In this document: piece after piece, positions 17,576-26,422 of the stretch
Numbering within the stretch: the first letter of the stretch is position 1
How the letters are laid out: the number at the start of each line of letters is the position of its first letter
The notes under the pieces: model-generated
What the model saw: only the letters and a program-made list of their open reading frames with translations
Database searches by the model: none
What the model was told of the DNA's origin: nothing
Position numbers and translations under genes: made by a program
Assembly: GCA_017468395.1 (NCBI GenBank)
Contig: JAFUIR010000021.1
Span: 83,912-147,911 of the forward strand
Direction: 5' to 3'
Length of the DNA: 64,000 bases
Origin: Lachnospiraceae bacterium
Lineage (GTDB): Bacteria; Bacillota; Clostridia; Lachnospirales; Lachnospiraceae

Positions 17576-18298
17576 TCATACAAGCCCCAAAAGAACTGCC
17601 GTAATATATAAAACGCTCAAATGAAGGGGATAAAAAACATAGAAGAAATATTTATTCCCCTTTCCCCGCTTTCCGTTGTATGCAAAAACCGGTATAAAGG
17701 CAAAAGGCGCCGGAAACTCCCATGCAAATGCAATGACACCTGCCAGAGCCTGCTCAAATAAGTTTCTCCGGAATAAATAAAGTGCCAAAATGGCAATGAT
17801 ACCCCGTCCCCCGTAGTCAACACCTAAAAACCGCGCCCCGAAAAAACCTATTCCTGCGCAAACAATACACAAACTAATTCTTAGAATTTTGGAGAAACGT
17901 TGCTGCTCCCAAATCCGGTCTATGAAAATAATTGTAACCAAGCCTATAAACAAAGTAAAAAATACATTTTGGTATCCTGTGTAGAATGCTCTTCCCGAAA
18001 AAGCGAAATCAAAGGGAATTTCCGAAATAAAGGCAAAGGCCAAAAGCCGCAGCGCATATTTGATTCTGTTTTTTGTATATATAAAGCCTTGTATCAAAAG
18101 AAAACAAAAAATCGGAAAAGCAATCCGGCCTATACCTCGCAGCACGGTATCTAAAATACTTAACTGCTCACAAAGTCCCGGCTTTGTCACACTGAATTTT
18201 ATGATTGCCCTTTCCACTATCAATGCACCTATGTGGTCTATGAGCATGGTGATTATGGCTATCCATTTCAAATCGGTTCCGGTCAATCCTTTTTTCAT
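17576..18298 (-). CDS. TraX family membrane protein
   Basis: An integral membrane protein of 240 residues with about seven or eight hydrophobic segments. The N-terminus, GLTGTDLKWIAIITMLIDHIGA, matches the TraX family. TraX of the F plasmid acetylates pilin; chromosomal relatives in Clostridia have no established role and are presumed membrane acyltransferases by fold. A GGGGG Shine-Dalgarno sequence sits 4 bases before the ATG. It lies between rpmF and plsX, a lipid-synthesis context. There is no visible promoter in the 30 bases after the rpmF terminator, so it is probably read by read-through. Confidence 0.85.
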   Translation of the reverse strand: MKKGLTGTDLKWIAIITMLIDHIGALIVERAIIKFSVTKPGLCEQLSILDTVLRGIGRIAFPIFCFLLIQGFIYTKNRIKYALRLLAFAFISEIPFDFAFSGRAFYTGYQNVFFTLFIGLVTIIFIDRIWEQQRFSKILRISLCIVCAGIGFFGARFLGVDYGGRGIIAILALYLFRRNLFEQALAGVIAFAWEFPAPFAFIPVFAYNGKRGKGNKYFFYVFYPLHLSVLYITAVLLGLV

Positions 18299-18323
18299 AG
18301 TGCCCCCTTAAGCAAATAATCAG

Positions 18324-18355
18324 AAAAAAGGCTCCCCATCATTTTGGGGAGCCTT
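18324..18355 (-). terminator. Rho-independent terminator after rpmF
   Basis: A GC-rich 10-bp stem (AAGGCTCCCC with its complement), 8-base loop and TTTTTT on the minus strand, 12 bases after the rpmF stop codon. Confidence 0.9.
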
Positions 18356-18367
18356 GTCTGCTACTCA

Positions 18368-18547
18368 TTAGTCAACGCTGATGATTTCTTTTTTATTGTA
18401 AGAACCACAAGCCTTGCAAACTCTGTGAGGCATCATCAGTGCACCACATTTGCTACATTTTACTAAAGTAGGAGCGCTCATTTTCCAGTTTGCTCTTCTC
18501 TTATCTCTTCTACCTTTGGAAGATTTATTCTTAGGACAAATAGACAT
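18368..18547 (-). CDS. rpmF: 50S ribosomal protein L32
   Basis: L32 is a small 50S protein. The 59-residue product starts MSICPKNKSSKGRRDKRRAN, followed by WKMSAPTLVKC. It has two CxxC pairs (CSKCG and CKACG), so it is the zinc-binding form. It is 2 bases downstream of the yceD/DUF177 gene, a pairing seen across bacteria. Confidence 0.97.
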   Translation of the reverse strand: MSICPKNKSSKGRRDKRRANWKMSAPTLVKCSKCGALMMPHRVCKACGSYNKKEIISVD

Positions 18548-18549
18548 CG

Positions 18550-19077
18550 TTACACCTCCTTATTCGCGTTAAAGATATCTTGCAATACCGCCATACGCGG
18601 GTCAGGGACAAATGTATCACATCCGCACTCCCCGTCATTTAAGTCATGTCCGCACACTTTACAAATTCCTTTGCAATCGTCTTTGCACAAAACTTTTTCC
18701 GGCTGGTTCATCAAAAGTTCGTTGTAAATCAGAATCTCCGTATCCAGGCTATACCCTTCCATCAGATCCAAATCGTCTTCCTCGGAAATCTCACCAATTT
18801 CTTCCGTCCTGGGCGAAACTTCTCTTTCAAAATCAAGGATAACCTTGACAGAAACAGGTTTCAAACATCTGTCGCACTGCATATCCAGCACTACTTCTGC
18901 CTTACCGCAAACCTTCGCCCTATTAGCACTACCATAGGTAAATGTAAAGGACACCGGAGTTTTTTCTACAATAGAATAGTCCACTCCGTAACTTTTGAAA
19001 GTTTCCATCTCGATGGGCACTTCCATGGTCTTGGTTTTGCCTTCGGTTGTAAAAACATCGGTCAAATTCACTAACAT
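18550..19077 (-). CDS. yceD: YceD family protein (DUF177), rRNA accumulation protein
   Basis: A 175-residue protein from the ATG at 19077 (AGGAGA upstream). DUF177 proteins are linked to 23S rRNA accumulation and nearly always precede rpmF. Visible features are a CDRCLKPV motif near residue 73 and a C-terminal cysteine cluster (CKDDCKGICKVCGHDLNDGECGC) likely to bind zinc. A perfect consensus promoter lies 65 bases upstream, so yceD-rpmF forms a strongly expressed pair. Confidence 0.92.
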   Translation of the reverse strand: MLVNLTDVFTTEGKTKTMEVPIEMETFKSYGVDYSIVEKTPVSFTFTYGSANRAKVCGKAEVVLDMQCDRCLKPVSVKVILDFEREVSPRTEEIGEISEEDDLDLMEGYSLDTEILIYNELLMNQPEKVLCKDDCKGICKVCGHDLNDGECGCDTFVPDPRMAVLQDIFNANKEV

Positions 19078-19141
19078 ATCTGTCTCCTGACGAAAACCTG
19101 TATTCCCTGAATACATACGCTTTCGTATTCACACTCGATTA

Positions 19142-19170
19142 ATTATACATACCATATACTGGTTTGTCAA
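19142..19170 (-). promoter_or_regulatory. Consensus sigma-A promoter for yceD-rpmF
   Basis: On the minus strand: TTGACA, 17-bp spacer, TATAAT. Both hexamers are perfect matches, as expected for a ribosomal protein transcript. Confidence 0.92.
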
Positions 19171-19209
19171 CATCATTTTTTATTCCAATGAAAATTTTTC
19201 AGACAAAAT

Positions 19210-20418
19210 TTAGTTCATATTTTCAAATGTTTCGCGGATTGCCTTAATAAAATCCAAACTGTTTAAAATCACAGGATTTTCACAGGTGGAAATAAGAGAA
19301 AGACTCTTTGTCATTTTTCCGTCTTCTACAGTTTTTACACAGGCCTTTTCCATTTTTTCAGCATAATCCATCAACGCCTGATTTCCATCCAGTTCGCCTC
19401 TCTTTTTCAGGGCACCTGTCCATGCAAAAATAGTTGCAATGGAGTTTGTGGATGTCTCTTCACCCTTCAAATGCTTGTAATAATGGCGCTGTACGGTACC
19501 GTGAGCTGCTTCATATTCATACACACCGCTGGGGGAAACAAGCACGGAAGTCATCATGGACAAATCGCCGTAAGCAGTTGCCACCATGTCGGACATTACG
19601 TCACCGTCATAGTTTTTGCATGCCCAGATAAATCCGCCTTCGGAACGTATAACACGGGCTACAGCATCGTCAATCAATGTGTAGAAATATTCAATGCCCA
19701 GTTCCTCAAATTTTTCTTTATATTCATTCTCGTAAATTTCTTGGAAAATATCCTTAAATGTATGGTCATACTTTTTGGAAATAGTATCTTTGGTGGAGAA
19801 CCACAAATCCTGTTTGGTATCTACTGCATAAGAAAAACAGGATCTTGCAAAACTGCTGATGGACTCCTTTGTATTGTGAATACCCTGAAGAATACCCTCA
19901 CCTTTGAAAGTATGGATAACTTCTCTTGTTTCAGTGCCGTCTTCAGCGGTAAATACCAGTTCTGCTTTACCTGCGCCAGGCACTTTAATTTCTGTATTTT
20001 TGTATACATCACCATAAGCATGTCTTGCAATAGTAATGGGTTTTGTCCAGTTCTTTACATAAGGAACGATTCCGTTTACCAAAATAGGAGCACGGAAAAC
20101 CGTACCATCCAAAATAGCGCGGATAGTTCCGTTAGGGCTCTTCCACATCTCTTTCAGATTATACTCTGTCATTCTTGCCGCATTGGGAGTAATGGTTGCA
20201 CATTTTACCGCAACACCGTATTTAAGTGTAGCATTGGCGGAATCCACTGTAACTTGATCGTTTGTCTCGTTACGGTACTCCAAACCCAAATCATAGTACT
20301 CGGTTTTTAAGTCTACAAAGGGAAGAATCAGTTCATCTTTAATCATCTTCCACAAAATTCTGGTCATTTCATCTCCGTCCATCTCTACCAGGGGAGTGGT
20401 CATTTTAATCTTTTCCAT
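19210..20418 (-). CDS. icd: NADP-dependent isocitrate dehydrogenase, eukaryote-type homodimeric form
   Basis: Oxidises isocitrate to 2-oxoglutarate, supplying glutamate synthesis. The 402 residues resemble the homodimeric type found in eukaryotes and some bacteria rather than E. coli Icd: [21 protein letters not shown] at the start, [33 protein letters not shown] and [19 protein letters not shown]. The frame also allows a GTG one codon earlier, sharing a base with the GntR stop codon; GGAG is better placed for the ATG. It is the last gene of the citrate synthase-GntR-icd operon. No aconitase gene is present in the window. Confidence 0.95.
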   Translation of the reverse strand: MEKIKMTTPLVEMDGDEMTRILWKMIKDELILPFVDLKTEYYDLGLEYRNETNDQVTVDSANATLKYGVAVKCATITPNAARMTEYNLKEMWKSPNGTIRAILDGTVFRAPILVNGIVPYVKNWTKPITIARHAYGDVYKNTEIKVPGAGKAELVFTAEDGTETREVIHTFKGEGILQGIHNTKESISSFARSCFSYAVDTKQDLWFSTKDTISKKYDHTFKDIFQEIYENEYKEKFEELGIEYFYTLIDDAVARVIRSEGGFIWACKNYDGDVMSDMVATAYGDLSMMTSVLVSPSGVYEYEAAHGTVQRHYYKHLKGEETSTNSIATIFAWTGALKKRGELDGNQALMDYAEKMEKACVKTVEDGKMTKSLSLISTCENPVILNSLDFIKAIRETFENMN

Positions 20419-20420
20419 CA

Positions 20421-21125
20421 CTATTCTCCTTTTTCTTCCGCACGCTCATAGGCTTCATGCAGTCCGCTCTTTACCATGTTTTCGTAGGCATTAATCATAT
20501 GTTTGTTTGCCAACTGCTCCGCCAAATCCGCATCTTTTGCTTTGATGGCTTCCATAATAAGTTCATGTTCATGGTTGGAAGCCGATCCTCTTGAAACGGT
20601 GGCAAGGGTTTTTTTGCGCACTCTCAGCACATATTCGTGGAAATCTTTTAATTGATGCTCCAGCATTTTACTGTTGCATGCTTCATACATAATTTCATGA
20701 AAACGTCCATCCAGTTCCGCAAGTTGCTCCAAATGCCCTTTTTCCGCATGGAATTTTGCAAGATATACGTTCTCTTCCATCTCTTCCATCTGCTCTTTGG
20801 TAATATGTTCTGTGGCCCATCTTGCAGCCAGACCTTCCAACAAAGAGCGGATCATGTAAATATCTTTTACATCTTTTTCCGTAATTCCTGTTACATAGGC
20901 ACCTTTGTTGGGAATAATCTGAATCAGACCTTCCAGTTCCAACTGACGGAATGCTTCCCTCACAGGAGTTCTGCTGACACCCATTTCCTCACCGATGGCA
21001 ACTTCTTTCAATTCCTCGTGTTCTGCATATTTACCGCTTAAAATATCATCTCTGAGTTTGTGGAATACACGTCCACGCAAAGAATATTTATCTGTCACTT
21101 CCTGTTTTACGTCATAATTAGCCAA
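20421..21125 (-). CDS. GntR family regulator, FadR/FCD subfamily, probable controller of the citrate-synthase operon
   Basis: A DNA-binding regulator of 234 residues. Residues 14-80 form the winged helix-turn-helix ([45 protein letters not shown]). Residues 90-220 are the all-helical FCD ligand domain, with likely metal-binding residues in [11 protein letters not shown] and [12 protein letters not shown]. The start is TTG with a weak AGG upstream. The gene is sandwiched between Re-citrate synthase and icd, and a palindrome with a TTGTATACAA core covers the operon promoter. I infer autoregulation by this protein, with citrate or another tricarboxylic acid as a plausible effector. Confidence 0.88.
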   Translation of the reverse strand: MANYDVKQEVTDKYSLRGRVFHKLRDDILSGKYAEHEELKEVAIGEEMGVSRTPVREAFRQLELEGLIQIIPNKGAYVTGITEKDVKDIYMIRSLLEGLAARWATEHITKEQMEEMEENVYLAKFHAEKGHLEQLAELDGRFHEIMYEACNSKMLEHQLKDFHEYVLRVRKKTLATVSRGSASNHEHELIMEAIKAKDADLAEQLANKHMINAYENMVKSGLHEAYERAEEKGE

Positions 21126-21151
21126 TTCGCCAACCTAACCTTTCCCATAGA

Positions 21152-21171
21152 CTGTGAAATCACCTTCACAG
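21152..21171 (-). promoter_or_regulatory. Short hairpin between citrate synthase and GntR genes
   Basis: A 7-bp stem (CTGTGAA with its complement) and 6-base loop with no T tract after it. It may stabilise the upstream message or influence translation of the GntR gene; it is not a typical terminator. Confidence 0.35.
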
Positions 21172-21176
21172 CGTCT

Positions 21177-22604
21177 TTATAACGTGATATTCAGACGTTT
21201 ACAAACATCATCAATCGTATTAACAAGTTCCTCATCTGTCAGAACAGTCACACGACCGCCGGCATATTCTTCATCTACCCAAACCTTGACATTTTTAACA
21301 AGTTCACTGGTTTTCTCAACCTGCGCATCGCCTTTTAACTTATAATAAGTGTTAATCCAATGTGCAATACCGGCCAGTCCCGATGTATTGGAAACCGCAC
21401 AAAGTACCGGTCTGTTCAGGAATTTTTCTGTATCAAAAATATTATAAATTTCTTCGTTCTTAAGCAATCCGTCTGCGTGAATACCGGCTCTGGTCACGTT
21501 GAAATTTTTACCTACAAAAGGAGTTCTGGAGGGAACCTTATAACCGATTTCCTTCTCGTAATATTCAGCCAGTTCTGTGATAACTGTAGTATCCATTCCG
21601 TTTAAATGACCGCGAAGCTGCGCATATTCAAATACCATGGCCTCCAAAGGCGTATTTCCTGTTCTTTCACCGATACCAAACAAAGAGGTATTAATACCGC
21701 TGCATCCATAAAGCCATGCTGTGGTGGAGTTTACAACTGCTTTGTAGAAGTCGTTATGACCATGCCATTCAATGAGTTCGGAAGGCACGCCCGCATGGGT
21801 GTGAATCGCATAAATAATACCCTGTACGCTTCTGGGAATAACCGCACCGGCATAGTTGACACCATACCCCATGGTATCGCAGGCACGAATCTTGATGGGG
21901 ATTTTGTACTCATCCATCAGTTTCATCAGTTCCAGACAGAAAGGCACTACATACCCGTAAATATCGGCTCTTGTAATATCTTCCAAATGACATCTGGGGC
22001 TGATTCCCTCTTCCAGACACTCTCTGATAACACTGAGATAATGGTCCATAGCCTGTCGTCTGGTCATTTTCAGTTTCAGGAAAATATGATAATCGGAACA
22101 ACTTACCAAAATACCGGTTTCTTTCATGCCGATTTCTTTTACCAGTTTAAAGTCTTCCTTGCTGGCACGGATCCAGCTGGTTACCTCCGGGAACTGATAT
22201 CCTCTTTCCATACATTTGTAAACAGCATCCCTGTCTTTCTTACTGTAAAGGAAAAATTCTGATGCGCGAATCATACCGTTGGGACCACCCAATTTATGCA
22301 GATAGTCAAAAATAGTCACAATCTGTTCTGTAGTATAGGGTGCTCTGGACTGCTGTCCGTCACGGAATGTTGTATCTGTAATCCAAATATCCTTCGGCAT
22401 GTTGTGAGGCACGATTCTATCGTTAAACGGAATCTTCGGCACTTCTGAATAAGGAAACATATTGCGGAACACGTTAGGTTTTTTTACATCGTCCAATATG
22501 TACATATGCTCTTCGATGGACAATAAATTGTTCCTTTCATTCATGCTGACCGGTCTGTTTTGGAACATGTCATTTTTTCTCATATCGGTAACCATACCTT
22601 TCAT
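21177..22604 (-). CDS. Re-citrate synthase (homocitrate synthase/isopropylmalate synthase-like)
   Basis: Condenses acetyl-CoA and oxaloacetate to citrate with Re stereochemistry. The 475-residue protein belongs to the DRE-TIM family: WITDTTFRDGQQSRAPYTTEQI carries the metal and catalytic residues and EWHGHNDFYKAVVN the HxH metal motif. Overall it resembles the Clostridium kluyveri Re-citrate synthase rather than LeuA, and lacks a leucine-regulatory domain. Pairing with isocitrate dehydrogenase supports citrate as product over homocitrate or isopropylmalate. Several Met codons lie in the first 13 residues (1, 4, 8, 13) and none has an ideal Shine-Dalgarno sequence, so the exact start is uncertain. 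Confidence 0.87.
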   Translation of the reverse strand: MKGMVTDMRKNDMFQNRPVSMNERNNLLSIEEHMYILDDVKKPNVFRNMFPYSEVPKIPFNDRIVPHNMPKDIWITDTTFRDGQQSRAPYTTEQIVTIFDYLHKLGGPNGMIRASEFFLYSKKDRDAVYKCMERGYQFPEVTSWIRASKEDFKLVKEIGMKETGILVSCSDYHIFLKLKMTRRQAMDHYLSVIRECLEEGISPRCHLEDITRADIYGYVVPFCLELMKLMDEYKIPIKIRACDTMGYGVNYAGAVIPRSVQGIIYAIHTHAGVPSELIEWHGHNDFYKAVVNSTTAWLYGCSGINTSLFGIGERTGNTPLEAMVFEYAQLRGHLNGMDTTVITELAEYYEKEIGYKVPSRTPFVGKNFNVTRAGIHADGLLKNEEIYNIFDTEKFLNRPVLCAVSNTSGLAGIAHWINTYYKLKGDAQVEKTSELVKNVKVWVDEEYAGGRVTVLTDEELVNTIDDVCKRLNITL

Positions 22605-22659
22605 TTTCTAATACGTTATAGCAGAAACAATATACACTTTCCCTGTCTCTGTTATAAAT

Positions 22660-22693
22660 CACCTCGTATAATTGTATACAATCATACGAGGTG
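22660..22693 (-). promoter_or_regulatory. 34-bp palindromic operator, putative GntR binding site
   Basis: An inverted repeat centred between 22676 and 22677 with only one mismatched pair; each arm starts CACCTCGTAT and the core is ATTGTATACAAT. The core fits the TnGTnnACnA pattern common to FadR-type GntR operators. It spans the -10 box and the whole spacer of the citrate synthase promoter, so a bound dimer should block RNA polymerase. Confidence 0.75.
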
Positions 22694-22699
22694 TGTCAA
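22671..22699 (-). promoter_or_regulatory. Sigma-A type promoter for citrate synthase-GntR-icd operon
   Basis: On the minus strand: TTGACA, 17-bp spacer, TACAAT. The palindromic operator overlaps everything except the -35 hexamer. Confidence 0.85.
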
Positions 22700-22725
22700 T
22701 AGAAGAACTGATTTTCTTACAAGTT

Positions 22726-23637
22726 TTATTTTAATAAATTTTGTAATGATACCATACCGTAACCTTGTTTGCACCATGGTTCCCCCAAATCCTGGGCTGA
22801 ATAAAGTATTTTTTTCTTGGCATGGTCATTTTTATAATTTTCATGATGTGCATATAATACGCCTGCCACACCCGACACAATAGCCGTTGCCATGGAGGTA
22901 CCGCTCTTTTTTGTATAAGCATTATGAAATCCCCTAATGCTTTTTTTGCAATTGGCATCACAGGACACAATAGCCGTTCCCGGAGCAACAATGTCCGGTT
23001 TACGTTCCGCAAACCGCCCGCAAACGCCTCTGGCGGAATAAGTTTCACACCTGCCCGGCATATCTTTAAAATATTCCCCGTCATGGCATCCAACCGTAAT
23101 GATCCTAGAACTTCTTCCAAGGGCAGAAATACTGCCGGGCTCCGGTCCCTTATTTCCTGCCGCACAGACCACCAGCAGTCCCTCTTCCCATGCTTTTTCC
23201 ATGTATCTGATAAGCATTCTTTCTTTCGTTTTGTCTTGTAACTCTCCGATTCCCACCGAAATATTCAGTACACGGATTTTGTATTTTAGGGCATTTTCAA
23301 TTACCCAGCCTATTCCCTCTGCCATGGCATCAGCCATTCCGTTTCCCTCATGATTTAGTACCTTGCCCACAAATAATTTTGCAAATGGAGCCACGCCCTT
23401 GTATTTTCCTGCTGAAAGTCTGCCATCTCCTGCTATAATGCCACACACATGGGTTCCGTGTCCGCTATCATCATAAACACTGTTTTTTCCATTTACAAAA
23501 TCTTTAAATCCCACAATTCTATTGGACAAATCCGGATGAAGCATAACACCGGTGTCCAAAACTGCTATGGTAGGTACGCTCTCCGGTTTTATATTATATG
23601 TTGTTTCACAACCAATTTGGTTTCTTACTCTGAACAT
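22726..23637 (-). CDS. S8 family subtilisin-like serine peptidase, no signal peptide
   Basis: A 303-residue serine protease with the complete subtilisin triad: D28 in AVLDTGV, H60 in DSGHGTHVCG and S248 in SGTSMATAIVSG, plus N162 in CAAGNKGPEPG as oxyanion residue. There is no signal peptide and only about 20 residues precede the catalytic core, so neither export nor a classical propeptide is supported; an intracellular protease is likely. The ATG lies directly after the T run of the upstream terminator and has only a weak ribosome-binding site, so its expression route is unclear. Several extra cysteines are present. Confidence 0.88.
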   Translation of the reverse strand: MFRVRNQIGCETTYNIKPESVPTIAVLDTGVMLHPDLSNRIVGFKDFVNGKNSVYDDSGHGTHVCGIIAGDGRLSAGKYKGVAPFAKLFVGKVLNHEGNGMADAMAEGIGWVIENALKYKIRVLNISVGIGELQDKTKERMLIRYMEKAWEEGLLVVCAAGNKGPEPGSISALGRSSRIITVGCHDGEYFKDMPGRCETYSARGVCGRFAERKPDIVAPGTAIVSCDANCKKSIRGFHNAYTKKSGTSMATAIVSGVAGVLYAHHENYKNDHAKKKILYSAQDLGEPWCKQGYGMVSLQNLLK

Positions 23638-23676
23638 AAAAACATCCCGGCTTTTTTCATATCATATGCCGGGATG
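23638..23676 (-). terminator. Rho-independent terminator after the second LRR gene
   Basis: A 9-bp GC-rich stem (CATCCCGGC with its complement) with a 16-base loop, then TTTTT on the minus strand, located 13 bases after the LRR gene's stop codon. The T run touches the start codon of the S8 peptidase gene. Confidence 0.8.
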
Positions 23677-23689
23677 CCCTAAATAGGTC

Positions 23690-26398
23690 TTACTTATATT
23701 TTCTTTTCCTTGGTTTATAAAAAATTACTGCCATGGATAAACTGAAAAGTCCTGCCGCAAAAAGCCACTTGGGCTGGAATGTGTCGCCGGTATCCGGCGA
23801 TTCATCCATACGGCTGCTTAAATTTACATTGGTACGGTAAATACCAAAAGGTGACAGATGGGACAAGGTCATCACTAAATTTCCCTCCTCATCATAATGA
23901 TAAGGAACACTCTCCAATTGCCCGTTTCTGTCCATGGTCACAATTCGGATGCTGCCGGTTCCCTCAATCTTAGGCACGGGCATCACTACCTGCAAGGAAT
24001 TGTTTCCAAGTTTTTTTATGGACACATCACTGTTTAAATCAAATAATTCCATCGTAAAATAAACCGTATTTCTGGGAAGGTTTTGTTTATATACATTTTG
24101 GAAGGATGTATCCAGTTTTTCCTTGATACCTTCGTCTCCGTCAGCCACTTTCAGATAAAGAGAACTTACATCGCCTTCCAAAGATGCCTTAATCCGGGAT
24201 GCCAAGCCCAAAACTTCCGCTTCATTTACCACCTGAATATCATAACTTTCCTGCGGTCTTTGGGAAATTCCATAGGACATATCATCCAAACCTTCTACTT
24301 TATAAGTTTTGCCGTCAATATAAATGTATTCCGGTATATATGCCTCCTGCAATTCATCCGGTGTAAGGTTACAGGTAATGGCTGTGATGATGGAACGGCT
24401 TTCAGAACTTATATATCCAACAATTCCCCTGAAGCCGTAATTTTGCGCATCCAAAACGGTTCCCGCCAAATCATCTTCGGAAATTTTACTGCTTACAACA
24501 GCAACAAGCACATCATTTAAAACCAAAGTTCTGGCTTTATCGTTGGACAGTCTGGTTGCTGTATCTTCATATGATATAGTAGGCAGAGTCTCTTCATGTT
24601 CAAATACAACTACTTTTGTAGAGGTACTCTTCTGGGTCTTGCTAAAGTCAATGGCACCAAGTCCTATTTCTTTTACTTCCTTGGTCACATGGAAAGTCTG
24701 AATCGGACAATCTTCAAAAGCATTATCTTCTATCTTGGTTATATACTTTCCGCCTTGAAGGGAAGAAAGATTAATACATCCTGCAAAAGCACCTTCCCCG
24801 ATTTCCCTCATGCCATCCGGGAAAACTACCTGTACCAGTTCATTGTGGTTTGCAAAGGCACCAGGCGCAATTTTCTTAACATTTTCAGGAATGGTCACTA
24901 CTGCATAACTTCCCCTGTATGCAAGCAAAATACCGTCTCCCACAACGAGGAAGTCATCATTGCCGCCGGCCATCCAGTTTTCTATCCAAAGTGAGCCGTC
25001 AAAAGCTCTCGGTGCAATATCTGTTACCGTGGAAGGAATCGTCACATTTCTCAAATCCTTACAATAGTAAAATGCACCATATCCAATAGAGGTAACACTC
25101 TGGGGAATTGCTATTTTTTCAAGATTACTTCTGGCAAATGCAAATTCACCGATTTTTGTAATTCCATCCGGCATTACATAATCCGCTACATCTTCGCTCT
25201 TATAATAAGCCTGGTCAGCCAGAATATTTTCTCCTGTAACCGTAAATTTTGGAATCGAAATTACTTTATCTTCTGCCTCTTCAAAAACGCCGTCCGTGTC
25301 TTCTTCCCCTTCGTCCTTTTCCTCTTCTTCCACAGGATCCGGAGCGCCCAGAACGTTTGGAAGCGTATTATCAATAAAGACAAAAGCACTGTTTCCTACA
25401 ATCTGTGTTTGTCCCAAAATACTCTGTTTGTCGCCGGTGTCTTCACCGGGAACATAGTCCGGTTCTGTCGGGTCTTCCCCTTCATTGTTTCCGGTGTCTT
25501 CATATTCAGACTGGTCTTTATGACGTTTTAACCAATCTTCGTAATAGGTATATCCTTTAGTGCCTACATCTGCAATAATTTGCAGTTTCGGGCATCCGTC
25601 AAAGGCTGTAGAATGAATGGTATTTACCGAAGAAGGAATCCATACATTTTCCAGACTGACGCAATCTTCAAAGGCTCTGACGTCAATTCTTCTGACAGAA
25701 GCCGGAACTGACACTGCCTGCAAAGACTTGCAGTTACTAAAAGAATACGCCGGAATTTCTTCGATAATGTTGCTGATGGACAGGTTTTTCACACTGTTAC
25801 AGCCCCAGAAAGCATATTCCGCAATATCAGTTACTGTGGAAGGCATGGAATAAGTTTCTTTTTCCCTGACAGGAATGAGCAAATATAGTTTGGTCATGTC
25901 TTTATCATAAAGACAGCCATCGGAAACTTTGAAATGCTCATGATTTTTATCAATGATAATTTCTTTCAAACTGCCACAACCGGCAAAAACACCGATTCCC
26001 AAAGTTTTCAATTCATCACCAATTTCCACAATTTTTAAGGAATCGCAGTCAGAAAAAGCACCATTTCCAAGTTCGATTACGGAATCCGGAAGCACTACTT
26101 CTTTCAGTTCGCTACATCCCGCAAAGGCACGGTAAGCAATTTCTTCCACTTCTCCCTTAAAGGAAATGTATTTTACAGTAGTATTCCCTGCAAAGGCCTC
26201 TTCGCCGATACGGTTTACCGTAGCAGGAATAGACACGGTGCTAGCCGTGCCTACATACTTCACTAAAGTACTGCCATTCAATTGAAAATCCGAAGCAACC
26301 GACGTATCCGCCGCTACTTCCGGTGCCGGTATCTGTGTCAAAATCAGTGCTGTCACCAAAAGTAACACTCCGACCACTTTCCGAATCGCTTTTTTCAT
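23690..26398 (-). CDS. Cell-wall anchored leucine-rich repeat protein (BspA-like), SPDTG sorting signal
   Basis: A 902-residue surface protein. Residues 1-30 are a signal peptide (basic start, hydrophobic VVGVLLLVTALILT). Residues 40-290 and about 390-590 hold BspA-type repeats of the pattern IGEEAFAGNTTVKYISFKG with recurring AFxGCxxLKxVxIP units, separated by a Glu/Asp-rich linker. A C-terminal module precedes the sorting signal: SPDTG at 867-871, a hydrophobic stretch and the basic tail RKRKYK. It is the last gene of the sortase-LRR operon, 24 bases after the larger LRR gene. BspA-like proteins often mediate adhesion, but the ligand here is unknown. Confidence 0.9.
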   Translation of the reverse strand: MKKAIRKVVGVLLLVTALILTQIPAPEVAADTSVASDFQLNGSTLVKYVGTASTVSIPATVNRIGEEAFAGNTTVKYISFKGEVEEIAYRAFAGCSELKEVVLPDSVIELGNGAFSDCDSLKIVEIGDELKTLGIGVFAGCGSLKEIIIDKNHEHFKVSDGCLYDKDMTKLYLLIPVREKETYSMPSTVTDIAEYAFWGCNSVKNLSISNIIEEIPAYSFSNCKSLQAVSVPASVRRIDVRAFEDCVSLENVWIPSSVNTIHSTAFDGCPKLQIIADVGTKGYTYYEDWLKRHKDQSEYEDTGNNEGEDPTEPDYVPGEDTGDKQSILGQTQIVGNSAFVFIDNTLPNVLGAPDPVEEEEKDEGEEDTDGVFEEAEDKVISIPKFTVTGENILADQAYYKSEDVADYVMPDGITKIGEFAFARSNLEKIAIPQSVTSIGYGAFYYCKDLRNVTIPSTVTDIAPRAFDGSLWIENWMAGGNDDFLVVGDGILLAYRGSYAVVTIPENVKKIAPGAFANHNELVQVVFPDGMREIGEGAFAGCINLSSLQGGKYITKIEDNAFEDCPIQTFHVTKEVKEIGLGAIDFSKTQKSTSTKVVVFEHEETLPTISYEDTATRLSNDKARTLVLNDVLVAVVSSKISEDDLAGTVLDAQNYGFRGIVGYISSESRSIITAITCNLTPDELQEAYIPEYIYIDGKTYKVEGLDDMSYGISQRPQESYDIQVVNEAEVLGLASRIKASLEGDVSSLYLKVADGDEGIKEKLDTSFQNVYKQNLPRNTVYFTMELFDLNSDVSIKKLGNNSLQVVMPVPKIEGTGSIRIVTMDRNGQLESVPYHYDEEGNLVMTLSHLSPFGIYRTNVNLSSRMDESPDTGDTFQPKWLFAAGLFSLSMAVIFYKPRKRKYK

Positions 26399-26422
26399 CC
26401 TGCCTCATTCCTCATGAGTATT

